From Prorocentrum cordatum (lineage: Eukaryota; Sar; Dinophyceae; Prorocentrales; Prorocentraceae): a stretch of 30,000 nucleotides of DNA. A program made the position numbers and the translations under genes. The stretch is from assembly GCA_963575745.1 (NCBI GenBank), contig CAUYUJ010014599.1:184350-214349 (forward strand), written 5' to 3'. The notes beneath the pieces are model-generated. The model made no database searches, had not been told where the DNA came from, and worked only from the letters and a program-made list of their open reading frames with translations. Shown piece after piece: positions 7,443-15,738 of the stretch; within the stretch, counting starts at the first letter, position 1, and every line of letters begins with the position of its first letter.

Positions 7443-8113
7443 GGCGCTCCCTATGGGGCCACGATCCTCGTGAGCGGTGCGCCGAACTGGGGCGGGGCCG
7501 CCATGCGACCTTTCCCACTGGGGCCTTAGGTGGAGCTCCTATGGGGCCACGATCCCCGTGAGGGGTGCGCCGAACTGGGGCGGGGCCGCCATGCGAACTT
7601 TCCCACTGGGGCCTTAGGTGGAGCTCCCTATGGGGCCATGATCCTCGTGAGGGGTGCGCCGAACTGGGGCGGACCCGCCATGTGAACTTTCCCATTGGGG
7701 CCTTAGGTGGGGCTCCCTATTGGGCCACGAAGCGTGTGAGGGGTGTGCCGAAATGAGGCGGGGCCGCCATGCGAACTTTCCCACTGGGGCCTTCGGTGGA
7801 GCTCCCTATTGGGCAACGAAACGTGTGAGGGGTGTGCCGAAATGGGGCGGGGCCGTCATGTGAACTTTCCCATTTGGGCCTTAGGTGGAGCTCCCCATGG
7901 GGCCACGAAACGTGTGAGGGGTGTGCCGAAATGAGGCGGGGCCGCCATGCGAACTTTCCCACTGGGGCCTTTGGTGGAGCTCCCTATTGGGCAACGAAAC
8001 GTGTGAGAGGTGTGCCGAAATGGGGCGGGGCCGTCATGCGAACTTTCCCATTGGGGCCTTAGGTGGGGCTCCCTATGGGGCCACGAAACGTGTGAGGGGT
8101 GTGCCGAATTGGT
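7443..8113 (+). repeat. 89-base tandem satellite, about 7.5 copies
   Basis: The GGGCCACGA core recurs at 7455, 7543, 7632, 7721, 7810, 7899, 7988 and 8077, so the period is 88 then 89 throughout. Units contain GGTGCGCCGAACTGGGGCGG, CCATGCGAACTTTCCCA and TTAGGTGGAGCTCCC. Later units change GATCCTCGTG to GAAACGTGTG, and pairs of neighbours share variants (7721/7810, 7899/7988), which points to stepwise duplication. Open frames across it are repeat artefacts. Confidence 0.95.
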
Positions 8114-8138
8114 GGGCACGCGAAGAACAGAGGCACGA

Positions 8139-8295
8139 CGCTGACGATGGTGATGTTGATGACGCCGATGATGGCGATGGTGCCCACGATGATGGTGATG
8201 GTGGTGGTGATGATGATGATGATGTTGATGATGCTGCTGCTGCTGATGATGATGAGGATGATGATGATGGTGATGATGCTGCTGATGATGATGAT

Positions 8296-8326
<31 letters not shown>

Positions 8327-8331
8327 ATGAC

Positions 8332-8389
<58 letters not shown>

Positions 8390-8413
8390 GCGATGCCGAT
8401 GACGATGATGATG
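8139..8413 (+). repeat. (GAT)n array
   Basis: About 275 bases of GAT with GCT, GGT and GAC interruptions; the middle (about 8310-8388) is nearly pure. Confidence 0.95.
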
Positions 8414-8484
8414 GTGAGAGGGGGAGGGAGCGGGCAGCGGGAGGAGGAGGGAGACGCGGGGCGCTGTCTCTTCAAAACGAGGAT

Positions 8485-8645
8485 CCAACACCACAGGTTG
8501 GTTGGGAACAAAATTTTGAAAACGACCCGCCTTCCATCCCTGACGCTGTTGTAACAAGTAAGACGAATGTGCCTGGTGTCAAGGCGAGAACCATGCTGAA
8601 AACCACCCGCCCTCCATCCTTGAAGCTTCTGCGAAGTTCAATCTT
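8485..8645 (-). repeat. 81-base family, array 3
   Basis: Two units with CCACCCGCCCTCCATCCTTG and GCGAGAACCATG-like cores are the reverse complement of the family at 9640-9950. Sequence 8646-8756 after them is unique, with a possible GTGAGG donor at 8733 but no exon I can defend. Confidence 0.65.
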
Positions 8646-8756
8646 CAGGATCGCGAATGGTGAGGGAGTCTCAGGCGAGACGCCCGGCCCGCACTGCCGA
8701 CACGTCTGGGTGTGCGACAGGGAGGAGTTACTCGTGAGGACAAGGGGATGGATGGG

Positions 8757-9010
8757 GGGAGGAGGAGGTGGAGGAGGAAAAGGAGGAGGAGGAGGAGGCA
8801 GAGGAGGAGGAGGAGAGGAGGAGGACGAGGAGGGAGGAGGAGGAGGAGGAGGAGGAGGAGGAGGAGGAGAGGAGAAGGAGGACTAGGGAGGGGACGGAGG
8901 AGAAAAGGGGAGGAGGAGCGAATGGGAGCGAGGGAGGTGCAGGAGGAGGACGGAGGTACGAGGGAGGGAGGAGGGAGCGAAGGAGGGAGGAAGGGGGGAT
9001 GGGGAGAGGA
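8757..9010 (+). repeat. GGA/GGGA purine tract
   Basis: About 250 bases, nearly all purine on the plus strand. Strand polarity switches abruptly at about 9012, after which the plus strand is pyrimidine-rich. Confidence 0.9.
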
Positions 9011-9275
9011 CGAGAGCCTTCCCTCCCGTCCCCCCTACTACTGTCCCTCCTCCCTCCGCCCTCCCTTTCCTGTCCGTCTTCCTCACTCGTGCCTCCTCCC
9101 TCCTCCCTCCCTCCCTCCCTCCCCCTCCATCCCCTCCACCCTCCCTCCCTCCTCCCTCCCTCCCTCCCCCTCTCCTACTCCTCCCTCCTCCCTCCTCCAC
9201 CTCCTCTCCTCCTTCTCCCTCCCTCGTCCCTCCTCCCTCCCTCCCTCCCTCCCCTCCTCCCTCCGCCCGCGGAGT
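9011..9275 (+). repeat. CCCT/CCT pyrimidine tract
   Basis: About 265 bases of CCCTCCCT and CCTCC units. Together with 8757-9010 it forms a long imperfect inverted repeat of GGGA against TCCC units. Confidence 0.9.
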
Positions 9276-9399
9276 CCCTCCCGAGCCCGCCCGGGGCGCG
9301 CGCAGGCGCCATGGTGCAGCACGCGTGACGGGGAGCGCCCCGCCGCCGTGCCTCGGCGTCGGCCCCGCCCTCTCGCCCGGCAGGGGAGGGGGACCTCTT
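9276..9399. other. GC-rich spacer, no gene recognised
   Basis: Sequence between two pyrimidine tracts with a CGCGCAG border at 9296-9302. It has no coherent frame. Confidence 0.3.
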
Positions 9400-9537
9400 T
9401 TCCTCCCTCCTCCCTCGTCGTCCTCCTCCGTCTCTTCCTCCCTCTCCCGCTTCTCGTCCTCCTCCTCCTCGTCTCCTCCTTCTTCCTCCTTCTTCTCGTC
9501 CTCGTCCTCCTCCTCCTCCTCCTCCTCACCCATGTCT
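9400..9537 (+). repeat. TCC/TTC pyrimidine tract
   Basis: Nearly pure pyrimidine with CGTC interruptions, ending in (CTC)n at 9508-9528. Sequence 9538-9639 is unique and unassigned. Confidence 0.9.
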
Positions 9538-9639
9538 TTCCCTCATGAAGGGCTCCTGCCTGTCGCACCCGCAAGCCTGTCGATAGGGCGTGCTGGGCGT
9601 TTCGCCCGAGCCTTCCCCACCATCCATGATCCCGAAACT

Positions 9640-9950
9640 CGAAACATGCAACAGTTGTGAAACAGGAGGGCGGGTGGTTTTCAAAATGAGGCTCTCGCCG
9701 TAGCGCCGCGCACATTCGTTTCAAAGTTTGCAGCGGTGTCAGGGATGGAGGGCAGCTAGTTTCAAACTGTGGCTCTTGTCATAATGCCGCGTACAATCGT
9801 TTCAAACGCTTGCAACTAGTTCAAAGATGGGGGGCGGCTGGTTTTCTAAAATATGGTTCGCGCCGGAGCGATGCATTCGGCGGCTGGTTTTTAACAAGTG
9901 GCTCTCGCATAGCGCCGCGTCGTACAAGTCTGCAACATGTTCAAGGGTTC
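9640..9950 (+). repeat. 81-base family, main tandem array
   Basis: Units contain GTTTCAAAGTTTGCA, CAGGGATGGAGGGC, GGTTTTCAAAATG and GGCTCTCGCC.TAGCGCCGCG. The GGCTCT core stands at 9690 and 9771 (period 81), a variant at about 9855, and a shorter copy near 9900. Reverse-complement copies lie at 7200-7440 and 8485-8645. Confidence 0.8.
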
Positions 9951-10110
9951 GTATGGTGGAAGTCCCAGGAACGGTGCTCTGGCACGGTTTAGGGTTGTCA
10001 GGACGCAACAGTCACGTTGATTCGCGGTGATGGAGTCCCAGGAATGGCGTCCTGGTGCAATTTAGGATTACCGGGACGCAGCAGTCGTGTTCATTCGCGG
10101 CGTTGGAGGA
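9951..10110 (+). repeat. 73-base family, array on opposite strand to 7010-7200
   Basis: GTCCCAGGAACGG at 9962 and GTCCCAGGAATGG at 10035 mark two units 73 bases apart, each with ACGCAACAGTCACGTTGATT-like sequence. It directly abuts the 81-base array, and the two families are also neighbours (in inverted orientation) at 7010-7440. Confidence 0.8.
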
Positions 10111-10246
10111 TCGAGGATTCTCAGACGGTGGTCTGCCAATGGAGCACTTCCCGCAACGGAGATATGTTTTAGGGACCTATGAGGAGGTGACTTGGAGGGA
10201 AGGTTCATAGCAATATGGTTGAGGTGTCTTGGTTTTACCTCGGTCC

Positions 10247-10352
10247 TCCCATCTTCCTCCTCCTTCTCCTCCTCCTCCTCCTCCTCCTCCTCCTCCTCCT
10301 CCCCCTCCTCCCCCTCCTTCTTCTCCTCCTCCTCCTCCTCTTCTTCCTCCTG
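10247..10352 (+). repeat. (CTC)n/(TTC)n pyrimidine tract
   Basis: About 105 bases of CTC with CCC and TTC variants. It ends at TGGAAG, which would be the acceptor of the exon candidate beginning at 10357. Sequence 10111-10246 before it is unique and unassigned. Confidence 0.95.
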
Positions 10353-10356
10353 GAAG

Positions 10357-10454
10357 CTCGAAGATGACCGCTGGTCTGTCGAAGCGTGAAGGCAGCGGTT
10401 GGCTGCCCTGGGATCTCCCAGGTCAGCTGGCAATCGAACTGGTAGTTGCGGCGG
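10357..10454 (+). CDS. Internal exon candidate with strong splice borders
   Basis: A pyrimidine tract plus GGAAG precedes, and GTAAGC follows at 10455. The only open frame reads SSKMTAGLSKREGSGW followed by LPWDLPGQLAIELVVAAG (32 codons), which looks like ordinary protein and not repeat. An ATG at 10364 could be a start. No domain is identifiable from so short a piece. The next acceptor is uncertain; the tract at 10645-11096 may belong to the following intron. If transcribed, this would be a small coding exon between pyrimidine-rich introns, as proposed for 6064-6849. Confidence 0.35.
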
Positions 10455-10644
10455 GTAAGCAAGCGAGGCGGTAAAGGCAAAACCAGGGACGACCGCGCGG
10501 CGGACACGCCCGAGGGAGGAGGGGCAGAGGCAGGTCGGGGAGCTGCTGGCGGCAGGTGACGGCGTGCGCGTGGGAGGGGGCCTGAGCGTGTGCTCCGGGC
10601 TTCCGTGGGGGGAGGATTCGACCCACTTCGGATCGCCTCTCCTG
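10455..10644. other. Possible intron or spacer, nothing recognised
   Basis: Unique GC-rich sequence between a GTAAGC donor candidate and the next pyrimidine tract. CGGCAGGTGACGG at 10550 resembles a splice border, but no exon is evident. Confidence 0.3.
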
Positions 10645-11096
10645 ACGTCCTCCTCCTCCTCCTCCTCCTCGTCCTCCTCCTCTCCTCCTCTCCTCCCTCC
10701 TCTTCCCCCCTCCTCTCTCTCCTCCCCCCCCTCCTCTACGCTCCTTTCTCCTCATGCTGGTCCGTCCTGGTGATGCTCTCCTCCTCCTCTCCTCCTCTCC
10801 TCCTCCCTCCTCCCTCGTCTCTCCCACCTCCTCCTCCTCCTGCACTCCTGCCTCGCCCTCGGCTCCTCCTCTGCGCTCTCCGGTGAATCTCCTCCTTCCC
10901 TCCTATCCACCTCCTCCTTCATCATCACCTCCTCTACTCCTCCTCCTCCTTCCTCCTCCTCCTCCTCCCCCTCCTCCTAATCATTCCTCCTCTCCTTCTT
11001 CCTATCCTTCTCTTCTCCTCCTAACTCCTCCTCCTACTCCTTCACCTCCTCCTCCTCCTCCTCCTCCTCCTCCTCCTCCTCCTCCTCCTCCCTCCT
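10645..11096 (+). repeat. Long TCC-rich pyrimidine tract
   Basis: About 450 bases of CTC/TCC units with short interruptions near 10755 (TGCTGGTCCGTCC) and 10980. It ends in a pure (CTC)n run at about 11042-11090 and borders the left module of dispersed-family copy B. Confidence 0.95.
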
Positions 11097-12030
11097 CGTC
11101 TTGCTCCTCCAACTTTCACAATCTGAATGCTGCTCTCCTCTCTCCCCTGACCCTGTCTGGAAGGTCCCGCCCCCCTCCGCGTAGTTGTTCGTCACGCATA
11201 GGATTGGGCCCTTCCGCTGAGCTTTTCCAGTCCGAACGTTCCCGGTTCTTCCAAAATTGTGTTCCCGCTGCAGTGTGGGCCCCATCTTAGGGTCGCGATT
11301 TTGCTCCCGCCGTTCAGAATGGCGCTCTCGCCCCAGCGTGGGCCACTTGTCTGGATCCGAGTCCTTCCTCATCGTTGGCGCCCCCTTCATTCCCCCTCCT
11401 CCGCCTTCCCATGGTCCTCCTGCTCCTCCAACTCCTTCCACTCCAGTTCCTGCTGCTGTTGTTCGTCCTCGTCCTTTTTCCTTATCCTCCTGCTCATCCT
11501 CTTGCTCACCCGCCACCTCCTCGTCGTCCTCCTCTTCTTCTTATTCGTCTTATGTTTCTTCTTCTTCTTCTTTTTCTTCTTATTCTTATTATTCTTCTCC
11601 TCCTCCTCCTCCTTCTTCTTCTTCTTCTTATTATTCTTCTTCTTCTTATTATTTTTCTTCTTCTTCTTTTTCTTCTTCTTCTTCTTCTTCTTATTCTTCT
11701 TCTTCTTCTTCTTCTTCTTCTTCTTCTTCTTCTTCTTCTTCTTCTTCTTCTTCTCCTCCTCCTCCTCCTCCTCCTCCTCCTCCCCCTTTTTCCTCCTCCT
11801 TCTCCTCCTCCCCCTCCTCCTCCTCCTCCTCCTCCTCCTCCTCCTCCTCCTATGTACGCAGCTCCCCCTTTCCGATGGCGCAGCACACGATTTGCTTTTT
11901 GTTCGGGGTTGGAGGTCGGCTGTGACCTGTGTCCGCGGATAAATCAGCGCAGTGGGAAGGGATGGGAGGGAGGAGTCGGATGTCAGATGTGGCGCTAGCA
12001 CGCCTAGCTTGTCTCCTCCTCCTCCTCGTC
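11097..12030 (+). repeat. Two-module dispersed repeat family, copy B
   Basis: The left module (11130-11375) shares TCCCGCTGCAG, GTGGGCC, CTCTCGCCCCAGCGTGGGCC and GGATCCGAGTCCTTCCTCAT with copy A. An internal pyrimidine tract (11376-11862) includes about 220 bases of (TTC)n. It ends in TATGTACGCAG, directly before a right module (11863-12025) with GATGGCGCAG, TGTCCGCGGATAAATCAGCG and CTAGCTTGTC. This is the most complete copy, and copy A differs mainly in tract length. No coding capacity is recognised. Confidence 0.8.
11510..11862 (+). repeat. (TTC)n and (TCC)n tract inside copy B
   Basis: TCTTCTTCT repeats with occasional TTA interruptions (11540-11755) are followed by (TCC)n (11755-11850). 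It is among the longest homogeneous pyrimidine tracts in the window. Confidence 0.95.
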
Positions 12031-12240
12031 TTTCTCCTTCCCCTGCTCCGCTTCCCCACCTCGTCTCTCTCTCTCTCTCTCTCCCGCTGCTGCTGCTGCT
12101 GCTGCTCTTCCTCCTCCTCCTCCTCTTCCCCACCTTCCTCTCCATGCTATCCCTCTCCTTCGTCGTCCCTCTTTTTCCCCTACTCCTCCTCCTCCTCCTC
12201 CTCCTCCTCATGCTCCTCTTCGTTTCTCTCGTCCCGTTTC
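12012..12240 (+). repeat. Pyrimidine tract with (TC)n and (TGC)n
   Basis: The tract contains CTC units, a TCTC run at 12065-12082, CTGCTG at 12086-12103 and further CTC units. It follows the right module of copy B. Confidence 0.9.
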
Positions 12241-12535
12241 TCTTCATCCTCTTCGGGAGGGAGGGGTGCAGAGGGGTTCGGCGGCCTTGGGATGTTGTCG
12301 GTGGTAGAGAAAGGGAGAGGGGGAGCATGATGGGGTGGAGGAGGAGGAGGAAGAGAAGGAGGAGGAGGAGAAGGAGGAGAGGAAGGATATGAACAGTGAC
12401 ACTAGGGATAAGAGGGTTAGGGGGTTTGGAGGAGGACGAGCAGGAGGAACAGGAGAGGAGAGCGAGGACATTTCGAATCACGCTGTTGTGGGATGTTGGA
12501 AAATGTTGTGGTGAGAAGTTTCGCCGCCGGGCGCA
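12241..12535. other. Purine-rich spacer, no gene recognised
   Basis: GGA-rich segments at about 12330-12390 and 12425-12460 sit in otherwise unique sequence. The window switches here from pyrimidine to purine polarity on the plus strand. Confidence 0.4.
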
Positions 12536-12673
12536 GTGCGTGCACTCGCCATCTGGCCGCTATACTGCATGGGAAGACGTTCTCGTTGCCGTTCGTGGTT
12601 CCGACTGGCGGTGGCCCGTGCATACTTTTCTTCGGCGGGCGCTGGAGGCGGGATCGTGCAGTCAACCCGCACA
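12536..12673 (+). CDS. Exon candidate ending at a GTAAGG donor
   Basis: The interval ends at GTAAGG (12674), and the following 187 bases hold a pyrimidine tract and TTCCAG, so a canonical intron fits. All three plus-strand frames are open. One reads LAAILHGKTFSLPFVVPTGG, another YTAWEDVLVAVRGSDWRWP, and a third LYCMGRRSRCRSWFRLAVAR. Two of them splice in frame to the next segment. The 5' border is not determined. No family is recognised, and the minus strand is open as well, so coding status rests mainly on the splice signals. Confidence 0.25.
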
Positions 12674-12860
12674 GTAAGGATGGGCAGCCTTCCCAAGGGT
12701 ACATGCCTCCTCCACCTCCTCCTCCTCCTCCTCTTCCTCCCTCCCCTCCTCCTCCTTTTCCTCCTCCTCCTTCTCCTCCTGCATCCTTTCCTCCTCGGCC
12801 CATCCTTGGCCCCTTTCGCCGGCCGCGCCCCGCTCGCAAAGGGGCGACATCGTTTTCCAG
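12674..12860 (+). other. Predicted 187-base intron
   Basis: It starts GTAAGG and ends GTTTTCCAG. Pyrimidine-rich (TCC)n fills about 12706-12805. This is the most canonical donor and acceptor pair in the window. Confidence 0.35.
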
Positions 12861-12943
12861 GGCCCTTGCGTCCTCGTCGTGCGCCCATGTCGTGCGGGCT
12901 GACCGTGCGCACTCCGCCGGCCGCACGCGGCACAGCTGCGGAG
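12861..12943 (+). CDS. Small exon candidate after TTCCAG
   Basis: An 83-base segment lies between TTCCAG and GTGATC. Two frames are open: ALASSSCAHVVRADRAHSAG and PLRPRRAPMSCGLTVRTPPA. Each continues one of the frames of the preceding exon candidate. The composition is GC-rich and the family is unknown. Confidence 0.2.
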
Positions 12944-13480
12944 GTGATCCCCCCCCCTCGAGCTTCAACACGCGCCGCGGCGCGCGCGGCCACGAGAGGC
13001 TGCGGCGCGCTGCCCCCGCGGGTGGTTTGGCGCGCGAGGCAGGCTCGCAGTGGAGCCATGGCAGCCGCTGCCTGAGCGCGGCCGTGGGTTGTGAGGTCTG
13101 ATCAAGCCGAGGTTCAGAGATACGATGACCGTGGCCAGGATGTCGTACGACTCTATCGACGCTGGCCCTGGCCATGGTCCATGGTGGCCGTCGCCGATAT
13201 CGTGAGGGTGTGTTACGAAGCTGGCAATGGCCAAGATGCACGATGACCAAGTTCGATCCTGACGTTTCCGCGTTCAGTCTTGGTCATGTTTATCGTTTCT
13301 GTTCCTTCCATCCAGTGTGCTGAAGAGTACGATTGGTTCCTCGTCAGAAGAGGACCAAACTGTGCAGGCTCATCAGTAATCGCAGGCGCCCACTGAATCG
13401 TCGGGCAGATATCAAGGCGTGGCGCCCCCGTGAGCACAGCGTCCCAGCACATCGCCCAGCAAAACATGCGATCCACCTGC
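12944..13480. other. Unique stretch, no gene recognised
   Basis: The minus strand at 13213-13480 has a protein-like frame (containing PRLDICPTIQWAPAITDEPA), but it lacks a recognisable family and a clear start. CGCGCGCGGC runs occur near 12970-13000. Confidence 0.25.
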
Positions 13481-14020
13481 TCATTTTTGGGTGTACCGGC
13501 CTTTCCTCGATTTGAGGCCCGTCCCAAGCGAAGCTTGCTCTTGCTTGTTCAGCTTGTTTGTTTCCGTCGCCAGAATTTCGGCCTCTCTCGCACGACAACT
13601 TCGCGGGGGGCTTGCTTTCTCGGCGGCGCGCCTGGCCTGCAAGATAAGCATGCGATTCGTGACACATGCTGACAGCACTGCGTCAGCACCGACAGCCTGC
13701 GAGATGCAGCGCAGTGGAGACGCTACGTGTATCTTTTCAGCGACGGTGGCATCGCTCGCCGCGAGACGAGGAGGCACGCGAGCACTCTGTCGGGGGCATG
13801 CTGGCTTCGATAGGCGCGGTGCAACCTCCGCGTTCGTGGCGGCGACGTTGGCCTTCTGCGCTGCGCTGGCAGCCATCCCTCTCGTTCTGAGGCCGCTCGC
13901 TGGGCAGGCGTGCGAGTCTGACAGGCGCGCCACTGTCGTCGTGGCACCAGGCCTCGTGGAGCAAGAGAGAGAAGAGGGCGGAGTCGGAGACGGAAGAGAG
14001 AAAGAGGGTGTGAGGAACAC
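13481..14020 (-). CDS. Unrecognised 179-codon open frame
   Basis: The minus strand reads an Ala-rich frame with segments such as MAASAAQKANVAATNAEVAP and a Lys/Gln-rich C-terminus (NKLNKQEQASLGTGLKSRKG). The plus strand over the same bases (13491-14078) is also open and has a hydrophobic segment, SAFVAATLAFCAALAAIPLV, that could span a membrane. Long GC-rich frames facing each other are common by chance, and I cannot decide which strand, if either, is coding. No splice-bounded structure or known domain is visible. Confidence 0.2.
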   Translation of the reverse strand: MFLTPSFSLPSPTPPSSLSCSTRPGATTTVARLSDSHACPASGLRTRGMAASAAQKANVAATNAEVAPRLSKPACPRQSARVPPRLAASDATVAEKIHVASPLRCISQAVGADAVLSACVTNRMLILQARRAAEKASPPRSCRAREAEILATETNKLNKQEQASLGTGLKSRKGRYTQK

Positions 14021-14036
14021 GAGTAGGTTGGTGGAT

Positions 14037-14530
14037 GTGGAGGAGGAGGGGAGGGAGGGAATCGGGAAGGGAAGGTGAGAGCGGATTGAAGAAATGACGG
14101 GATGCGGAGGGCGGGATGCGCAGGAGGAGGAGGAGGAGGAGGAGGAGGAGGAGGAGGAGGAGGATGTGGAAGAGAAGAAGGAGGAGGCGGATAAAGGAGA
14201 GCAGGTGGACTATGACCTAGGGGGATGAGGAGAAGAAACATATGAAGGACAATGGTGAGGACAATGGTGAGGACAATGAGGGTGATGAGGAGGGATACTA
14301 TCAAATAGTTTTAGTAGGATAAGCATACAGATGAGGAGACATAATGTGGCTACGAATGAGGAGGAGGAAGAGGAGGAGGGAGGGACAAAGATGAGGGAGA
14401 GGGATGGAAGAGGAAGGAGGAGGGGGGCGTGACGAGGAGAGGTAGGGAGGGAGGCACAGAGGGAGGGGGGCGTGAGGAGGAGGAGGAGGAGGAGGAGGAG
14501 GAGGAGGAGGAGGAGGAGACGGAGGAGACG
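14037..14530 (+). repeat. Purine-rich GGA/GAGG region
   Basis: (GGA)n at 14128-14165 and 14475-14520 lies within nearly 500 bases of purine-rich sequence. A GGACAATGGT direct repeat stands at 14248-14275 (three copies). Confidence 0.85.
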
Positions 14531-14734
14531 GAGAAGGAGGAAGAGGGACAGGACGAGGACGAGGGCCCGCACGCGCGGCTGTGCCTCGCTATGTACACAG
14601 CCAGGCCACCCCAGTTCCGAGGAGAGTCAGTTCTGACACCGGCGGCCCTCCTCACCTCCTCCTTCCTTCCTCCTCCTTCCTCCTCCTCCTCCTCCTCCTC
14701 TCATCTTCCTCCTTCCCTCTTCCTCCGCCCACAG
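14531..14734. other. Spacer then (TCC)n tract ending in ACAG
   Basis: Unique sequence to 14650 is followed by a pyrimidine tract (14651-14730) closing with CCGCCCACAG, a consensus acceptor for the segment at 14735. Confidence 0.5.
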
Positions 14735-14797
14735 TGGTTTTGTTCTCCCACTGTCCAAGGCAGGGCCCGCCACCCTGAAAGCCTGCCTCATCCGCCA
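14735..14797 (+). CDS. Small exon candidate, 63 bases
   Basis: It is bordered by CCCACAG and GTGTCC. The best frame reads GFVLPLSKAGPATLKACLIRQ; a second open frame starts WFCSPTVQGRA. The 57-base gap to the next segment would be a very short intron that ends CCCGCAG. Length is a multiple of three, so both frames continue. No family is recognised. Confidence 0.3.
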
Positions 14798-14854
14798 GTG
14801 TCCTCGTCCTCCTTCCCCCCCTCACCCCCTCCTTCCTCCTCGCTCCTCCCGCAG

Positions 14855-14945
14855 GTCCTCGGAGTTCCCATCAGTTCCGGAGGTGTCCAGTGGCCTCTGG
14901 AGGTCCAGCAGGGGCCCAAGCACGCAGAATGCATCCAGAACCTCG
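14855..14945 (+). CDS. Exon candidate after CCCGCAG
   Basis: The pyrimidine-rich 57-base gap ends CCCGCAG at 14854. Continuing the two frames of the preceding segment gives SSEFPSVPEVSSGLWRSSRG or VLGVPISSGGVQWPLEVQQG. The 3' border runs into the CGT repeats at 14946 without a clear donor, so the repeat array may have invaded the exon end or following intron. No domain is visible. Confidence 0.25.
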
Positions 14946-15116
14946 TCGTCACCGTCGTCACCGTCGTTCGTGTCGTCGTCGTCGTCGTCGTCGTCGTCCG
15001 TCCGTCCGTCCGTCCGTCCGTCCGTCCGTCCGTCCGTCCGTCCGTCCGTCCATCATCGTCGTCGTCGTCGGTCGTTCGTCCGTCCGTCCGTCCGTCCGTC
15101 CGTCCGTCCGCCGTCG

Positions 15117-15171
<55 letters not shown>

Positions 15172-15265
15172 TCGTCCGTCTGTTCTCGTCCTCGTCGTCC
15201 TCGTCCTCGTCCTTGCCCTCGTCCTCGTCCTCGTCCTTCTCCTCCTCCTCCTCCTCATCCTCCCC
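14946..15265 (+). repeat. Alternating (CGT)n and (CCGT)n arrays
   Basis: The order is CGT (14946-14997), CCGT tetranucleotides (about 14997-15050), CGT (15055-15070), CCGT (15073-15110), CGT (15113-15175), CGTCCT units (15180-15240) and CTC. Alternation between a trinucleotide and a tetranucleotide with the same CGT core suggests repeated conversion or duplication within one locus. Confidence 0.95.
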
Positions 15266-15312
15266 GTTCTGGAGGGCCCCCGGATGTCGCAGCTGGCCCT
15301 CCTCTGTCTCAG

Positions 15313-15369
15313 CCGACTGCAGAGGTTGGCGGCGCGCACGCGGGTGTGGCGCGAGGGCAGTGGCCTTCG
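15313..15369 (+). CDS. Small exon candidate between CTCAG and GTAAGA
   Basis: A 57-base segment lies between TGTCTCAG and GTAAGA. The phase-0 frame reads PTAEVGGAHAGVARGQWPS; another frame reads LSRLQRLAARTRVWREGSGL across the acceptor. It could follow the segment at 14855-14945 after an intron made of CGT/CCGT repeats. No family is recognised. Confidence 0.25.
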
Positions 15370-15668
15370 GTAAGAAGGCGGGGCGCTTCTTAAGGAGGCA
15401 GGGGCCCTGCAACACCCCCCAACGTTGACCTCACAGACGCCGAAGCTATGACAAACTCAACCCTGGCGCGGTTAGCCCCCTCGGACGAATCGCGGTCCTG
15501 CAGTGCTGAGCCGCAGAGACTTGGCGCCGCGCCATCCGTTCGCTGGCCAGAATTGGGGGATGCGGTTCTTGTGAGGTTCATCTGGTGTGTTATGGGGGAG
15601 GGTAGAGCTTGATGTTGTTTTTTTGGTTCACTGGTGGGGGGTAATTTGGAGGGGACGTGCATTATCTA
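15370..15668. other. Unique stretch, nothing recognised
   Basis: No coherent frame, repeat or RNA gene was seen. A T run (15615-15623) and GGGG tracts precede the microsatellite. Confidence 0.4.
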
Positions 15669-15670
15669 TC

Positions 15671-15738
15671 TACATGTACATGTACATGTACATGTACATG
15701 TACATGTACATGTACATGTACATGTACATGTACATGTA
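15671..15738. repeat. (TACATG)n self-complementary microsatellite
   Basis: Eleven perfect TACATG hexamers. The repeat is its own reverse complement, so each strand can fold on itself. Confidence 0.97.

Noticed and set aside
7432-7962. Open frames on both strands with repeating MRRTGAGPPCELSHWGL-type peptides
   Set aside because: The 89-base satellite explains them: the peptide repeats exactly track the DNA unit, and both strands are open.
9296-9330. Exon start at GCGCCATGGTGCAGCACGCG after CGCGCAG
   Set aside because: The ATG frame stops after six codons, and no other frame joins sensibly to neighbouring segments.
14997-15110. CRISPR-like or telomeric array in the CCGT/CGT blocks
   Set aside because: There are no spacers of constant length and no telomere unit. 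These are plain microsatellites.
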